Of a stretch of 64,000 bases of DNA, positions 51,765 through 60,780 are shown one piece after another; positions within the stretch are counted from its first letter, which is position 1; every line of letters starts with the position of its first letter. The notes beneath the pieces are model-generated. The model was given only the letters and a program-made list of their open reading frames with translations, was not told the DNA's origin and did not search any database. The stretch covers positions 434,001 to 498,000 of the forward strand of contig NZ_JOEK01000009.1 in assembly GCF_000719135.1 (NCBI RefSeq), in the 5' to 3' direction. A program made the translations under genes and the position numbers. This DNA is from Streptomyces avicenniae (GTDB lineage: Bacteria; Actinomycetota; Actinomycetes; Streptomycetales; Streptomycetaceae).

Positions 51765-53357
51765 ATGTCCCAGGACCCGACCATCCCCTCCCCCACCGGC
51801 CGCCGCCGGTTCCTCGCCTCGGGCGCAGCCGCCCTCGGCGCGGCCACCGCCGGCCAGCTCGCCGCCCCCGGCGCGGCGCGGGGCGCCACGGTCGCCGCGC
51901 GCCCGGCACACCGTCCCGCCGTCGCCCCGCTCCCCGACGGCCTGTTCACCCTCGGCGTCGCCTCGGGCGACCCGCTCCCCGACGGCGTGGTGCTGTGGAC
52001 GCGGCTCGCCCCCGACCCGCTGCACGGCGGCGGCATGCCGGACCGGACCGTCGAGGTCGAGTGGCAGGTGGCGACCGACGCGCGCTTCCGCCGGATCGTA
52101 CGGCGCGGCACGGCGCGCGCCGAGGCGGCGTACGGGCACAGCGTGCACGCCGACGTGCGCGGGCTCGCGCCGGGCCGCGACCACTGGTACCGGTTCCGCG
52201 CCGAGGGGCAGCTCTCGCCCGCCGGGCGCACCCGCACGGCCCCCGCGCCGCACTCCGTCGGCGCGCTGCGGCTCGCCCTGGCCTCCTGCCAGAACTGGCA
52301 GCACGGCTACTTCTCTGCCTACGCGGACATGGCCGCGCAGGACCCGGACGCCGTGCTGTTCGTCGGCGACTACATCTACGAGAGCGGCCCGTCCGCCACC
52401 GCCGTCCGGCGGCACGAGGGCACGGGCGAGCCGGTCACGCTGGAGCAGTACCGCAACCGGTACGCGCAGTACCGCAGCGATCCCGACCTGGCGCGCATGC
52501 ACGCGTCCGCGCCGTGGATCGTCACCTTCGACGACCACGAGGTGGACAACGACTTCGCGGGGCAGATCCCCCAGGACCCGGACCGTCAGCCGCACGACGC
52601 GTTCGTCGCCCGGCTGACGGCGGGCTACCAGGCGTTCTACGAGCACATGCCGGTACGCGCGAGCGCCGTGCCGGACGGCCCGCACATCCGCGTGCACCGC
52701 AGGCTGGACTTCGGGCGGCTGGCGCGCCTCCAGGTCCTCGACACGCGGCAGCACCGCAGCGACCAGGCCACCACGCAGGAGGGCGCGCAGAACCCGCTGC
52801 TCACCATGCTCGGCGCGAGCCAGCGGCGCTGGCTGATCGACGGGCTGCGCGGCTCGTCGGCGCGCTGGAACCTGATCGGCTCGCAGATCATGCTGGCGGA
52901 GACCGATCTGCTGCCCGGCGTCGGCAAGCGCTGGTACTACGACGCGTGGGACGGCTACCAGACCGAGCGGAACGCGCTGCTGGGCGAACTGGCCGCGGTG
53001 CGCAACCCCGTCGTGCTCAGCGGCGACCGGCACCTGACGATGGTCAGTGACGTCAAGCGCGACTTCGCCGACCCGGGCTCGCGCGTGATCGGCGCGGAGT
53101 TCGTCGGCTGCTCGATCTCCTCCAACGGCGACCAGGACCAGGCCGCGTTCCGCGCCCAGTGGGACCCGCTGCGGGCCGACAACCCGCACTGGAAGCTGCT
53201 GGACGCGCACCGGGGCTACCACCTGTTCGACATCGACGCGGACGGCATCGACGCGCAGGTCCGCACGGTGGAGACCGTGCTGTCCCCCACGTCGCCGCAG
53301 CGCGAACCGGTGCGGCTGCGCGTGGACGCGGGCACGCCCGGCGTCCGCACGGTCTGA
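51765..53357 (+). CDS. phoD: Tat-exported alkaline phosphatase/phosphodiesterase PhoD
   Basis: A 530-residue PhoD-family enzyme that releases phosphate from monoesters and diesters outside the cell. The twin-arginine signal is GRRRFLASGAAALGAA (12-27). The N-terminal fibronectin-like part (TLGVASGDPLPDGVVLWTRLAP) precedes the metallophosphatase domain with VGDYIYE, TFDDHEVDNDF and SGDRHLTMVSD as metal ligands. The ATG at 51765 follows [12 protein letters not shown]-box is expected but only weak GTCA repeats (51708-51729) are seen. It converges with the DUF4032 gene. Confidence 0.94.
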   Translation: MSQDPTIPSPTGRRRFLASGAAALGAATAGQLAAPGAARGATVAARPAHRPAVAPLPDGLFTLGVASGDPLPDGVVLWTRLAPDPLHGGGMPDRTVEVEWQVATDARFRRIVRRGTARAEAAYGHSVHADVRGLAPGRDHWYRFRAEGQLSPAGRTRTAPAPHSVGALRLALASCQNWQHGYFSAYADMAAQDPDAVLFVGDYIYESGPSATAVRRHEGTGEPVTLEQYRNRYAQYRSDPDLARMHASAPWIVTFDDHEVDNDFAGQIPQDPDRQPHDAFVARLTAGYQAFYEHMPVRASAVPDGPHIRVHRRLDFGRLARLQVLDTRQHRSDQATTQEGAQNPLLTMLGASQRRWLIDGLRGSSARWNLIGSQIMLAETDLLPGVGKRWYYDAWDGYQTERNALLGELAAVRNPVVLSGDRHLTMVSDVKRDFADPGSRVIGAEFVGCSISSNGDQDQAAFRAQWDPLRADNPHWKLLDAHRGYHLFDIDADGIDAQVRTVETVLSPTSPQREPVRLRVDAGTPGVRTV

Positions 53358-53387
53358 GCCCCCGTCGGGGCGCCGGGCGCCGGGGCG

Positions 53388-54608
53388 TCAGGTCGTGACG
53401 ATCGGCGGACGGCCGCGCAGCACCTCCGTGTAGTCGGCGGCGGCGGCCTCCGTCGGCACGTCCTCGCGGCGGCGCTCCGACAGGAGCAGCCGGTGCTCCA
53501 GCAGCTCGTGGTAGACCTGTGCGGTGTCCAGCGCCTCGCGCACGTCGAGGGGGACGAGGCGCACGGCGGGCCGGAAGACGTCCCGGACCCAGCGGTGCGC
53601 CAGCACCTCGACGCGGGCGCCGAGCGGGTCGCCCGGCGCGTAGTCGTCCTGGGAGGCCATCCAGGTCTCCAGGTCGTTGAGGAGGCTGCGCGCCTGGTTC
53701 TCCTCGGCGTCCAGTCCGGTGAGGCGCAGCAGTTGCCGCTGGTGGTGCCCGGCGTCCACGACCTTGGGGACGAACGTCACGGCGTCGCCGTCAGGCGAGC
53801 GCTGGATCTGCATCTCGGCGACGTCGAAGCCGAGGGCGTTGAGCCGCCGGATGCGGCGGTCGATGTAGTGGCGCTTGTCGCGCGGGTAGACGGACGTGCG
53901 GGTCAGCTCGTGCCACAGCGCGTTGTAACGGTCCACGATGTCCTGGCCGAACGGGACCGGGTCCACGGCCGGGTGCAGGGAGCCGCCCGCCTCCAGGTCC
54001 ATCAGCTCGCCCGCGATGTTGACGCGCGCGACCTCCAGGTCGTAGTCCCGCTGGCCGCGGCTCAGCGTCGGCTGGATCTGGCCGGTCTCGGCGTCCACGA
54101 GGTAGGCGGCGTAGGCCCCGGCGTCACGGCGGAACAGCGTGTTGGACAGCGAGCAGTCGCCCCAGGCGAAGCCGCTCAGGTGGAGGCGCACGAGGAGGAC
54201 GGCCAGCGCGTCGAGGAGGCGCTTTATGGTGCCGGGCCGCATCGTCGTCTCGAACATGGAGCGGTAGGGCAGCGAGCCCTTCAACTGCCGTGTGATGAGG
54301 ACGGGTTCCAGCGGCTCGCCCTCGGGCGTGCGCCGCTGGGTGACGACGGCCACCGGATCGACGGACGGCACGGCGAGCCGGTCGAGGTCGCGCAGCAGCC
54401 CGTACTCGCGCACGGCGGCCCACTCGCCGACCTCCTTCACCGCGACGATCTCCTCACCGGCCCGCGCGAACCGCACGACGTGCCGCGAGATGCCGCGCGG
54501 CAGGGCGACGAGGTGCTTGTCCGGCCACTCTTCGAGCGGCATGTGCCACGGCAGGTCGAGCAGCGTCGCGGGGTCGCGCGGATCGGTGGCGGTGATCTGG
54601 AGATCCAT
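53388..54608 (-). CDS. DUF4032 protein with kinase-like N-terminal part
   Basis: A 406-residue cytosolic protein of the DUF4032 family, widespread in actinobacteria. The N-terminal 200 residues resemble a lipopolysaccharide/Kdo-kinase fold: FARAGEEIVAVKEVGEWAAVREYGLLRDL (Lys and Glu), VRLHLSGFAWGDCSLSNTLFRRD (catalytic-loop position with Asp and Asn) and YLVDAETGQ (metal Asp). The C-terminal region (HRWVRDVFRPAVRLVPLD, YHELLEHRLLLSERR) is the DUF4032 part. Role unknown. The ATG at 54608 gives MDLQITATD; a longer open frame upstream runs into pseudogene remains. Confidence 0.85.
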   Translation of the reverse strand: MDLQITATDPRDPATLLDLPWHMPLEEWPDKHLVALPRGISRHVVRFARAGEEIVAVKEVGEWAAVREYGLLRDLDRLAVPSVDPVAVVTQRRTPEGEPLEPVLITRQLKGSLPYRSMFETTMRPGTIKRLLDALAVLLVRLHLSGFAWGDCSLSNTLFRRDAGAYAAYLVDAETGQIQPTLSRGQRDYDLEVARVNIAGELMDLEAGGSLHPAVDPVPFGQDIVDRYNALWHELTRTSVYPRDKRHYIDRRIRRLNALGFDVAEMQIQRSPDGDAVTFVPKVVDAGHHQRQLLRLTGLDAEENQARSLLNDLETWMASQDDYAPGDPLGARVEVLAHRWVRDVFRPAVRLVPLDVREALDTAQVYHELLEHRLLLSERRREDVPTEAAAADYTEVLRGRPPIVTT

Positions 54609-54802
54609 GCCCCCAGTCTGCGTCACCGGTGGCGTCAGGTCGGATCTGCGTCGAGGTGCCGTCCGGCCGAGCCCCTCGTAGAGTCCCCTGGCGGCCCGCC
54701 AGTGGCCCGCCGCCGCCTCCGATCTCGGCGATCGCCTGGACCGCCCTGACCTCCTCCAACTCCGCCGCCACCTCCCACATCCCCCAGGAGTGGAAGGGGC
54801 GG

Positions 54803-55270
54803 CTAAGAGCGTGGACAAGGAGGCCGAGAGGTCCGGGTGTGCTCGGCGGCGGCCACGGGATCGCCGCGGTTGAGATCCGTCCAGGTAGGCGCCTCGGCCG
54901 CACCCGCCGGACGGGGAACGGACGGCATGACGGGGGTGTCGTCGATCACAACGAGGGCCGCGTGGTGCGCCGTGTACGAGCGCCACGGCGCCGCGCCCTC
55001 ATCGAGGCGGTTGGGCAGCCCGCCTTCGTGTCCGACCGTCCGCAGCAGGATGCCGAGGGCGTCGATCGGCTCGACCGGGGGCTGCCCGTGGTGACCACGC
55101 ATGCTCGCTTAGAGGCGTCCGCCGGGACAGGTGCCCTGGAGGAGACGCGCCGCGTGGACGGCGAGCGCTTTTCTCCCGACATCCGCCCGTCCCGTGCAGG
55201 ACCAGCAGCTTGAGCACCTGACCGTCGCCTGCCGCTTTCCTGCCCTCCACAGGCGAACTGCCGGGGCACA
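54803..55270 (-). pseudogene. Decayed NB-ARC (AfsR/STAND-type) regulator fragment
   Basis: Three reading frames must be joined. VPRQFA near 55268-55251 fits the segment before the NTPase. In the next frame LLVLHGTGG (about 55214-55182) is the first part of Walker A, and after a one-base shift come VGRKALAVHAARLLQG and GTCPGGRL, interrupted by TAA at 55111-55109. It continues PPVEPIDALGILLRTVG, LDEGAAPWRSYTAHHAALVVIDD, the usual NB-ARC stretch to Walker B. The Walker Lys is Arg. TPR-like scraps extend to about 54660. It is plainly non-functional and resembles SARP/AfsR or related regulators. Confidence 0.7.
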
Positions 55271-55341
55271 CAATCACCCTGCCATTCGCCCGACGGGGAA
55301 AGTGTGAATTCGACATCACGACGACGAATGAGGCCAGGGAC

Positions 55342-55419
55342 TCAGAACGTGGCGAGAACGAACTCCGCGGCATATATCATGAATCGGCACAGCGGTGCCA
55401 GCTGATCCATCACGTACAT
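55342..55419 (-). CDS. Possible 25-residue hydrophobic peptide
   Basis: Tiny ORF beginning MYVMDQLAPLC and ending FVLATF, with a G-rich ribosome site (TGGGGGT) six bases before the ATG. It has only one charged pair and one Cys, so it could sit in the membrane. It lies in relatively A+T-rich DNA upstream of the decayed regulator. It may be a real small peptide, for example a toxin-like or leader peptide, or chance. Confidence 0.3.
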   Translation of the reverse strand: MYVMDQLAPLCRFMIYAAEFVLATF

Positions 55420-55638
55420 GCAGTACCCCCAGAGTTATGGCATGAACACGGAGAACTCACAGTAACACCACGCGCTTCGGAATCATCTCAAAGAGCAATG
55501 ATCTAATGCCGCTGAGGTTGACGAAGGCCGCGATATCACCGCTTCACCTAAGCCGATGTCACGGGGGCGATGCGTATGTATGGCGTATGGGTGGGGGACA
55601 GTAGGGGCAGCAGGCAGTGCAGCCGGTGAGGAGCGTCC

Positions 55639-57543
55639 ATGTCCGAGGTCCGCAGTGCGTCCGACGAGATCCTGCCCCTGGCCGCCGGTTTCCCTCCTGC
55701 GGGGAGGGACGAGTGGCGGGCCCTGGTCGCGGGTGTGCTGCGGAAGGCGGGCCGGGAGGTCCCGGCGGACGGCGGTGGCGCAGCCGTCGAGGACGCGTTC
55801 ACGACTCACCTGGCGGACGGCGTCGTGGCGCGGCCCCTGTACACGGCCGAGGACGCCCCGCCGGACGCGACCGGTTACCCGGGCGCGGCGCCGTTCGTCC
55901 GGGGTGCCGGGCCGGGCGGCACGGTCGGCGGCTGGGACGTGCGGCAGCGGCACGCCGACCCCGACCCCGGCCGGACCAACGCGGCGGTGCTCGCCGACCT
56001 GGAGGGCGGCGCCACGTCGCTGTGGCTGGTGCTCGGCGAGGGCGGGCTGCCGCTCGACGGGCTGCCCGCCGCGCTCGACGGCGTGCTCCTCGACCTGGCG
56101 CCCGTGGTGCTGGAGCCGGGGCGGGACGTCGGACCGGCCGCGCGGCTGCTGCTGCGGCTGGCGGAGGAACGCGGCGTCGCCCCCGCGGCGCTGCGCGGCG
56201 GTCTCGGCGCCGACCCGCTGGGCCTGCTGGCGCGTACGGGGGACGCCGCGGGGCTGGCGGACGAGCTGCGGGCGGCGGTGGAGCTGGCCGTCCGCGCGCA
56301 CCGTGAGCTGCCAGGCATGCGGGCCATGACGGTGGACGCGCTCCCCTATCACGAGGCGGGCGGCTCGGACGCGCAGGAGTTGGGCTGCGCGCTGGCCACC
56401 GGCGTGGCCTACCTGCGGGCGCTAACCGGCGGCGGGCTGCCGGTGGACGCGGCGCTCGGGCAGCTTGAGTTCCGCTACGCGGCGAGCGCCGACCAGTTCC
56501 TGACGGTCGCGAAGCTGCGCGCGGCGCGGCGGCTGTGGGCGCGCGTCGCGGAGGTGTCGGGGGCGGGCGCGGCGGCGGGGGCGCAGCGGCAGCACGCGGT
56601 GACGTCCCGCGTGATGATGACGCGCCGCGACCCGTGGGTGAACATGCTGCGCACGACGGTCGCGGCGCTGGGCGCGGCCGTGGGCGGCGCGGAGTCGGTG
56701 ACGGTGCTGCCGTACGACGAGGCGCTGGGGCTGCCGGACGCGTTCGCCCGCCGGATCGCGCGGAACACCTCCTCGGTGCTGGTCTCGGAGTCGCATCTGG
56801 CGCGGGTCGTGGACCCGGCGGGCGGCTCCTGGTACGTGGAGCGGCTGACGGACGACCTGGCGCGTGCGGCGTGGGCGTGGTTCCAGGAGCTGGAGCGGGC
56901 CGGGGGGCAGGCGGAGGCGCTGCGGTCGGGGCTGGTCGCCGACCGGATCGGGGCGGAGTGGGAGCGGCGCTCGCGGCTGCTGGCGACGCGCGCGGAACCC
57001 GTCACGGGCGTCAGCGAGTTCGCGGACGTCACGGAGAAACCGGTGGTGCGGCCGAAGGCGCCGCCAGGACCTGGCGGCGGGCTGCCGCGCGTGCGGCGGG
57101 ACGAGGCGTACGAGGCGCTGCGGGCCCGCGCGGACGCGCACGAGGCGGCGACGGGCGCGCGGCCCCGCGTGTTCCTGGCAGCGCTCGGACCGGCCGCGAC
57201 GCACACGGCGCGGGCGACGTTCGCCGCGAACGTGTTCCAGGCGGCGGGGCTCGCGCCGGTGCACGAGCCGGTGTCGGTGGACGAGGAGTCGGCGGGCGCG
57301 GCGTTCGCCGCGAGCGGCGCGGCGGTGGCGTGCCTGTGCGGGAGCGACGCGCTGTACGGGGAGCGGGCGGTCGCGGTGGCCGCCGCGCTGCGGGCGGCGG
57401 GTGCGCGGCGGGTGCTGCTGGCCGGGCGGCCGGGGGAACGGGAGCCGGAGCTGCGCGCGGCGGGGGTGGACGGGTTCGTGTTCGCGGGCGCCGACGTGGT
57501 CACCTTCCTGGCGTCCGTGCTCGACGCGGCGGGGGGTGCGTGA
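55639..57543 (+). CDS. mutA: Methylmalonyl-CoA mutase small subunit
   Basis: A 634-residue beta subunit of the heterodimeric mutase, which lacks the cobalamin-binding motif and supports the catalytic subunit. [49 protein letters not shown] and [27 protein letters not shown] match the barrel. The C-terminal B12-like domain ([31 protein letters not shown]) has no D-x-H-x-x-G, as expected. Its stop is two bases before the mutB ATG (or overlaps an in-frame GTG). The pair interconverts succinyl-CoA and methylmalonyl-CoA, a source of polyketide extender units. Confidence 0.95.
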   Translation: MSEVRSASDEILPLAAGFPPAGRDEWRALVAGVLRKAGREVPADGGGAAVEDAFTTHLADGVVARPLYTAEDAPPDATGYPGAAPFVRGAGPGGTVGGWDVRQRHADPDPGRTNAAVLADLEGGATSLWLVLGEGGLPLDGLPAALDGVLLDLAPVVLEPGRDVGPAARLLLRLAEERGVAPAALRGGLGADPLGLLARTGDAAGLADELRAAVELAVRAHRELPGMRAMTVDALPYHEAGGSDAQELGCALATGVAYLRALTGGGLPVDAALGQLEFRYAASADQFLTVAKLRAARRLWARVAEVSGAGAAAGAQRQHAVTSRVMMTRRDPWVNMLRTTVAALGAAVGGAESVTVLPYDEALGLPDAFARRIARNTSSVLVSESHLARVVDPAGGSWYVERLTDDLARAAWAWFQELERAGGQAEALRSGLVADRIGAEWERRSRLLATRAEPVTGVSEFADVTEKPVVRPKAPPGPGGGLPRVRRDEAYEALRARADAHEAATGARPRVFLAALGPAATHTARATFAANVFQAAGLAPVHEPVSVDEESAGAAFAASGAAVACLCGSDALYGERAVAVAAALRAAGARRVLLAGRPGEREPELRAAGVDGFVFAGADVVTFLASVLDAAGGA

Positions 57544-57545
57544 CG

Positions 57546-59741
57546 ATGGCGCCGATCCCCGACTTCTCGGACGTCCCCCTCGGCCCCGCGCCGCACGACG
57601 AGGCCGCGGGAGCACGCGAGCGCTGGCGCGCCGCGGTCGCCGAGACGACCGGCCGCAGCGTGGACGAGCTGGTGTGGGAGACGCCGGAGGGCATCCCCGT
57701 CAAGCCGCTCTACACGGCCGACGACCTGGCGGGCCTCGACTTCCTGGGCGGCTACCCGGGGATTGCGCCCTACCTGCGCGGCCCGTACCCGACGATGTAC
57801 GTGAACCAGCCGTGGACCGTGCGGCAGTACGCGGGGTTCTCGACGGCCGAGGAGTCCAACGCGTTCTACCGCCGCAACCTGGCGGCCGGGCAGAAGGGGC
57901 TGTCCGTCGCCTTCGACCTTCCCACGCACCGGGGGTACGACAGCGACCACCCGCGCGTCACGGGCGACGTCGGGATGGCGGGCGTGGCGATCGACTCGAT
58001 CCTCGACATGCGGCAGCTGTTCGACGGCATCCCGCTCGACCGGATGAGCGTGTCGATGACGATGAACGGCGCGGTGCTGCCCGTCCTGGCGCTGTACATC
58101 GTCGCGGCGGAGGAACAGGGCGTGCCGCCGGAGAAGCTGGCCGGGACCATTCAGAACGACATTCTGAAGGAATTCATGGTCCGCAACACCTACATCTATC
58201 CGCCGCGCCCGTCGATGCGGATCATCTCCGACATCTTCGCCTTCACGTCGGCACGCATGCCGCGCTACAACTCCATCTCCATTTCCGGCTATCACATCCA
58301 GGAGGCCGGTGCGACGGCCGATCTGGAACTGGCCTACACGCTCGCGGACGGCGTGGAGTATCTGCGCGCCGGGCGGGAGGCGGGCCTCGCCGTGGACGCG
58401 TTCGCGCCGCGCCTGTCGTTCTTCTGGGCGATCGGCATGAATTTCTTCATGGAGATCGCGAAACTCCGCGCGGCGCGGCTGCTGTGGGCGCGGCTGGTGT
58501 CGCGCCTCGGCCCCGAGAACCCGAAGTCCCTGAGCCTGCGCACCCACGCGCAGACCTCCGGCTGGTCCCTGACGGCGCAGGACGTGTTCAACAACGTGAC
58601 GCGCACCTGCGTCGAGGCCATGGCCGCCACGCAGGGCCACACCCAGTCGCTCCACACCAACGCGCTGGACGAGGCCCTGGCGCTGCCCACCGACTTCTCC
58701 GCACGCATCGCCCGCAACACGCAGCTGTTCCTCCAGCAGGAGTCGGGGACCACGCGCGTCATCGACCCGTGGGGCGGCAGCGCGTACGTCGAGCGGCTGA
58801 CCCACGACCTGGCGCGCCGCGCCTGGCGGCACATCGAGGAGGTGGAGGCGGCGGGCGGCATGGCCGAGGCGATCGACGCGGGGCTCCCGAAGCTGCGCGT
58901 GGAGGAGGCGGCGGCCCGTACGCAGGCACGTATCGACTCGGGACGGCAGCCGGTGATCGGCGTCAACCTCTTCAGGGCGGCGAGCGACGAGCCCGTCGAG
59001 GTCAGGTCGGTGGACAACTCGGCGGTGCGCGCCAGCCAGCTCGCGAAGCTGCGGCGGCTGCGCGCCGAGCGGGACGGAGCCGCCTGCCGCGCGGCGCTGG
59101 ACCGGCTGACCGAGGCGGCGGCGTCCGGCCGGGGCAACCTGCTGGAGGGGGCCGTGGCGGCGGCGCGCGCCCAGGCCACCGTCGGCGAGATCTCGGACGC
59201 GCTGGAGAAGGTCTTCGGGCGGCACGCGGGCCGCGTCCGTACGCTCTCCGGTGTGTACCGCGAGGAGGCCGGCGGCTCGCCGGGTGTGGAGCGGACGCGC
59301 GCGCTGGTCGCCGCGTTCGCGGAGGCCGAGGGGCGCAGGCCGCGCATCCTCGTCGCCAAGATGGGGCAGGACGGGCACGACCGGGGGCAGAAGGTGATCG
59401 CCACCGCCTTCGCCGACCTCGGGTTCGACGTGGACGTGGGCCCGCTGTTCCAGACCCCGGCCGAGGTCGCGCGCCAGGCCGTCGAGGCGGACGTGCACGT
59501 CGTGGGCGTCTCGTCGCTGGCCGCGGGGCACCTGACGCTCGTCCCGGCGCTGCGGGAGGAACTGGCCCTGGCGGGGCGGGAGGACATCACCGTCGTCGTC
59601 GGCGGGGTGATCCCGCCGCAGGACGTGGCGGCGCTGCGGGCGGCGGGCGCCGCGGCCGTGTTCCCGCCGGGCACGGTCATCCCGGAGGCGGCGTACGCGC
59701 TGCTGACGGAGCTGGCCGCGGATCTCGGCCTCGACCTGTGA
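57546..59741 (+). CDS. mutB: Methylmalonyl-CoA mutase large, B12-binding subunit
   Basis: A 731-residue catalytic subunit. [37 protein letters not shown] and the substrate-barrel motif [17 protein letters not shown] are nearly invariant. The C-terminal cobalamin domain has [16 protein letters not shown] with the axial His in D-x-H-x-x-G, then [14 protein letters not shown] and VGGVIPPQD. The ATG at 57546 (MAPIPDF) matches the usual start of homologues (RIPDF); a GTG at 57540 overlapping the mutA stop is an alternative. Codon use is slightly less GC-rich around 58140-58300. Confidence 0.97.
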   Translation: MAPIPDFSDVPLGPAPHDEAAGARERWRAAVAETTGRSVDELVWETPEGIPVKPLYTADDLAGLDFLGGYPGIAPYLRGPYPTMYVNQPWTVRQYAGFSTAEESNAFYRRNLAAGQKGLSVAFDLPTHRGYDSDHPRVTGDVGMAGVAIDSILDMRQLFDGIPLDRMSVSMTMNGAVLPVLALYIVAAEEQGVPPEKLAGTIQNDILKEFMVRNTYIYPPRPSMRIISDIFAFTSARMPRYNSISISGYHIQEAGATADLELAYTLADGVEYLRAGREAGLAVDAFAPRLSFFWAIGMNFFMEIAKLRAARLLWARLVSRLGPENPKSLSLRTHAQTSGWSLTAQDVFNNVTRTCVEAMAATQGHTQSLHTNALDEALALPTDFSARIARNTQLFLQQESGTTRVIDPWGGSAYVERLTHDLARRAWRHIEEVEAAGGMAEAIDAGLPKLRVEEAAARTQARIDSGRQPVIGVNLFRAASDEPVEVRSVDNSAVRASQLAKLRRLRAERDGAACRAALDRLTEAAASGRGNLLEGAVAAARAQATVGEISDALEKVFGRHAGRVRTLSGVYREEAGGSPGVERTRALVAAFAEAEGRRPRILVAKMGQDGHDRGQKVIATAFADLGFDVDVGPLFQTPAEVARQAVEADVHVVGVSSLAAGHLTLVPALREELALAGREDITVVVGGVIPPQDVAALRAAGAAAVFPPGTVIPEAAYALLTELAADLGLDL

Positions 59742-59754
59742 GCCGGGGGGCGGC

Positions 59755-60780
59755 GTGACGCGGCGGCCGATCGACACGGACGCGCTGGCCGAGGGCGTGC
59801 TCGCCGGATCACGGGCCCAGGTCGCGCGGGCGATCACCCTGGTCGAGTCGCGGCGCGAGGACCACAGGCGGCTCGCGCAGCGGCTGCTGCTGGCGCTGCT
59901 CCCACACGCGGGGCGGGCGCGGCGGGTGGGGATCAGCGGGGTGCCCGGCGTCGGGAAGTCCACGTTCATCGACGCGCTCGGCTCGCTGCTGACGGCGGAC
60001 GGGCACCGGGTCGCGGTGCTCGCGGTCGATCCGTCGTCCACCCGTACGGGCGGCTCGATCCTCGGGGACAAGACGCGCATGGAGCGGCTGGCCGTCGATC
60101 CGGCGGCGTTCGTGCGGCCCTCGCCGTCGGCCGGGACGCTGGGCGGCGTGGCGCGGGCGACGCGCGAGACGGTCGTGGTCATGGAGGCGGCCGGGTACGA
60201 CGTCGTGCTGGTCGAGACGGTCGGGGTCGGCCAGTCGGAGACGGCGGTGGCCGGGATGGTCGATTCGTTCCTGCTGCTGACGCTGGCGCGTACCGGGGAC
60301 CAGTTGCAGGGCATCAAGAAGGGCGTCCTGGAGCTGGCGGACGTCGTCGCCGTCAACAAGGCGGACGGCCCGCACGAGCGGGACGCGCGCCGCGCCGCCC
60401 GTGAACTGGCGGGCGCCCTGCGGCTGATGGGCCCGGCCGACGCGTCCTGGACGCCGCCGGTCCTCACGTGCAGCGCCCGGGAGGGCGCCGGGCTCGGCGA
60501 GGTGTGGGAGCGTCTCCAGGCCCACCGCGCCACGCTGGAGGCGACGGGACGGCTGGCGGCCAAGCGCCGTGACCAGCAGGTCGAGTGGACGTGGGCGATG
60601 GTGACCGACCATCTGCTCACCAGCCTGCGCCGTGACCCGGAAGTGCGCCGCCTCGCACCGCTGCTTGAGCAGCAGGTCCGGGACGGCGCACTCACCGCGA
60701 CGCTGGCGGCCGAGCGGCTGATCGCCGCGTTCCGGCCGGGTCAGGACGGTGCCGACGGCACCGGGGGGACTTACGGGTAG
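59755..60780 (+). CDS. meaB: MeaB-type GTPase chaperone of methylmalonyl-CoA mutase
   Basis: A 341-residue G3E GTPase that loads and protects the B12 cofactor of the mutase. Walker A is SGVPGVGKSTFIDALG (about 61-76), the Mg site LAVDPSSTRTGGSILGDKTRM, then DVVLVETVGVGQSE and the base-specificity motif VAVNKADG. The GTG at 59755 follows GGGGGGC, 14 bases after mutB, so it belongs to the same operon. Methylmalonyl-CoA epimerase is not in the window. Its stop overlaps that of the convergent beta-helix gene by ten bases. Confidence 0.96.
   Translation: MTRRPIDTDALAEGVLAGSRAQVARAITLVESRREDHRRLAQRLLLALLPHAGRARRVGISGVPGVGKSTFIDALGSLLTADGHRVAVLAVDPSSTRTGGSILGDKTRMERLAVDPAAFVRPSPSAGTLGGVARATRETVVVMEAAGYDVVLVETVGVGQSETAVAGMVDSFLLLTLARTGDQLQGIKKGVLELADVVAVNKADGPHERDARRAARELAGALRLMGPADASWTPPVLTCSAREGAGLGEVWERLQAHRATLEATGRLAAKRRDQQVEWTWAMVTDHLLTSLRRDPEVRRLAPLLEQQVRDGALTATLAAERLIAAFRPGQDGADGTGGTYG

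Noticed and set aside
56475..60695. A 1406-codon minus-strand open frame opposite mutA-mutB-meaB
   Set aside because: Low-complexity Arg/Ser/Ala translation and complete overlap with three strongly supported genes show it is a composition artefact.
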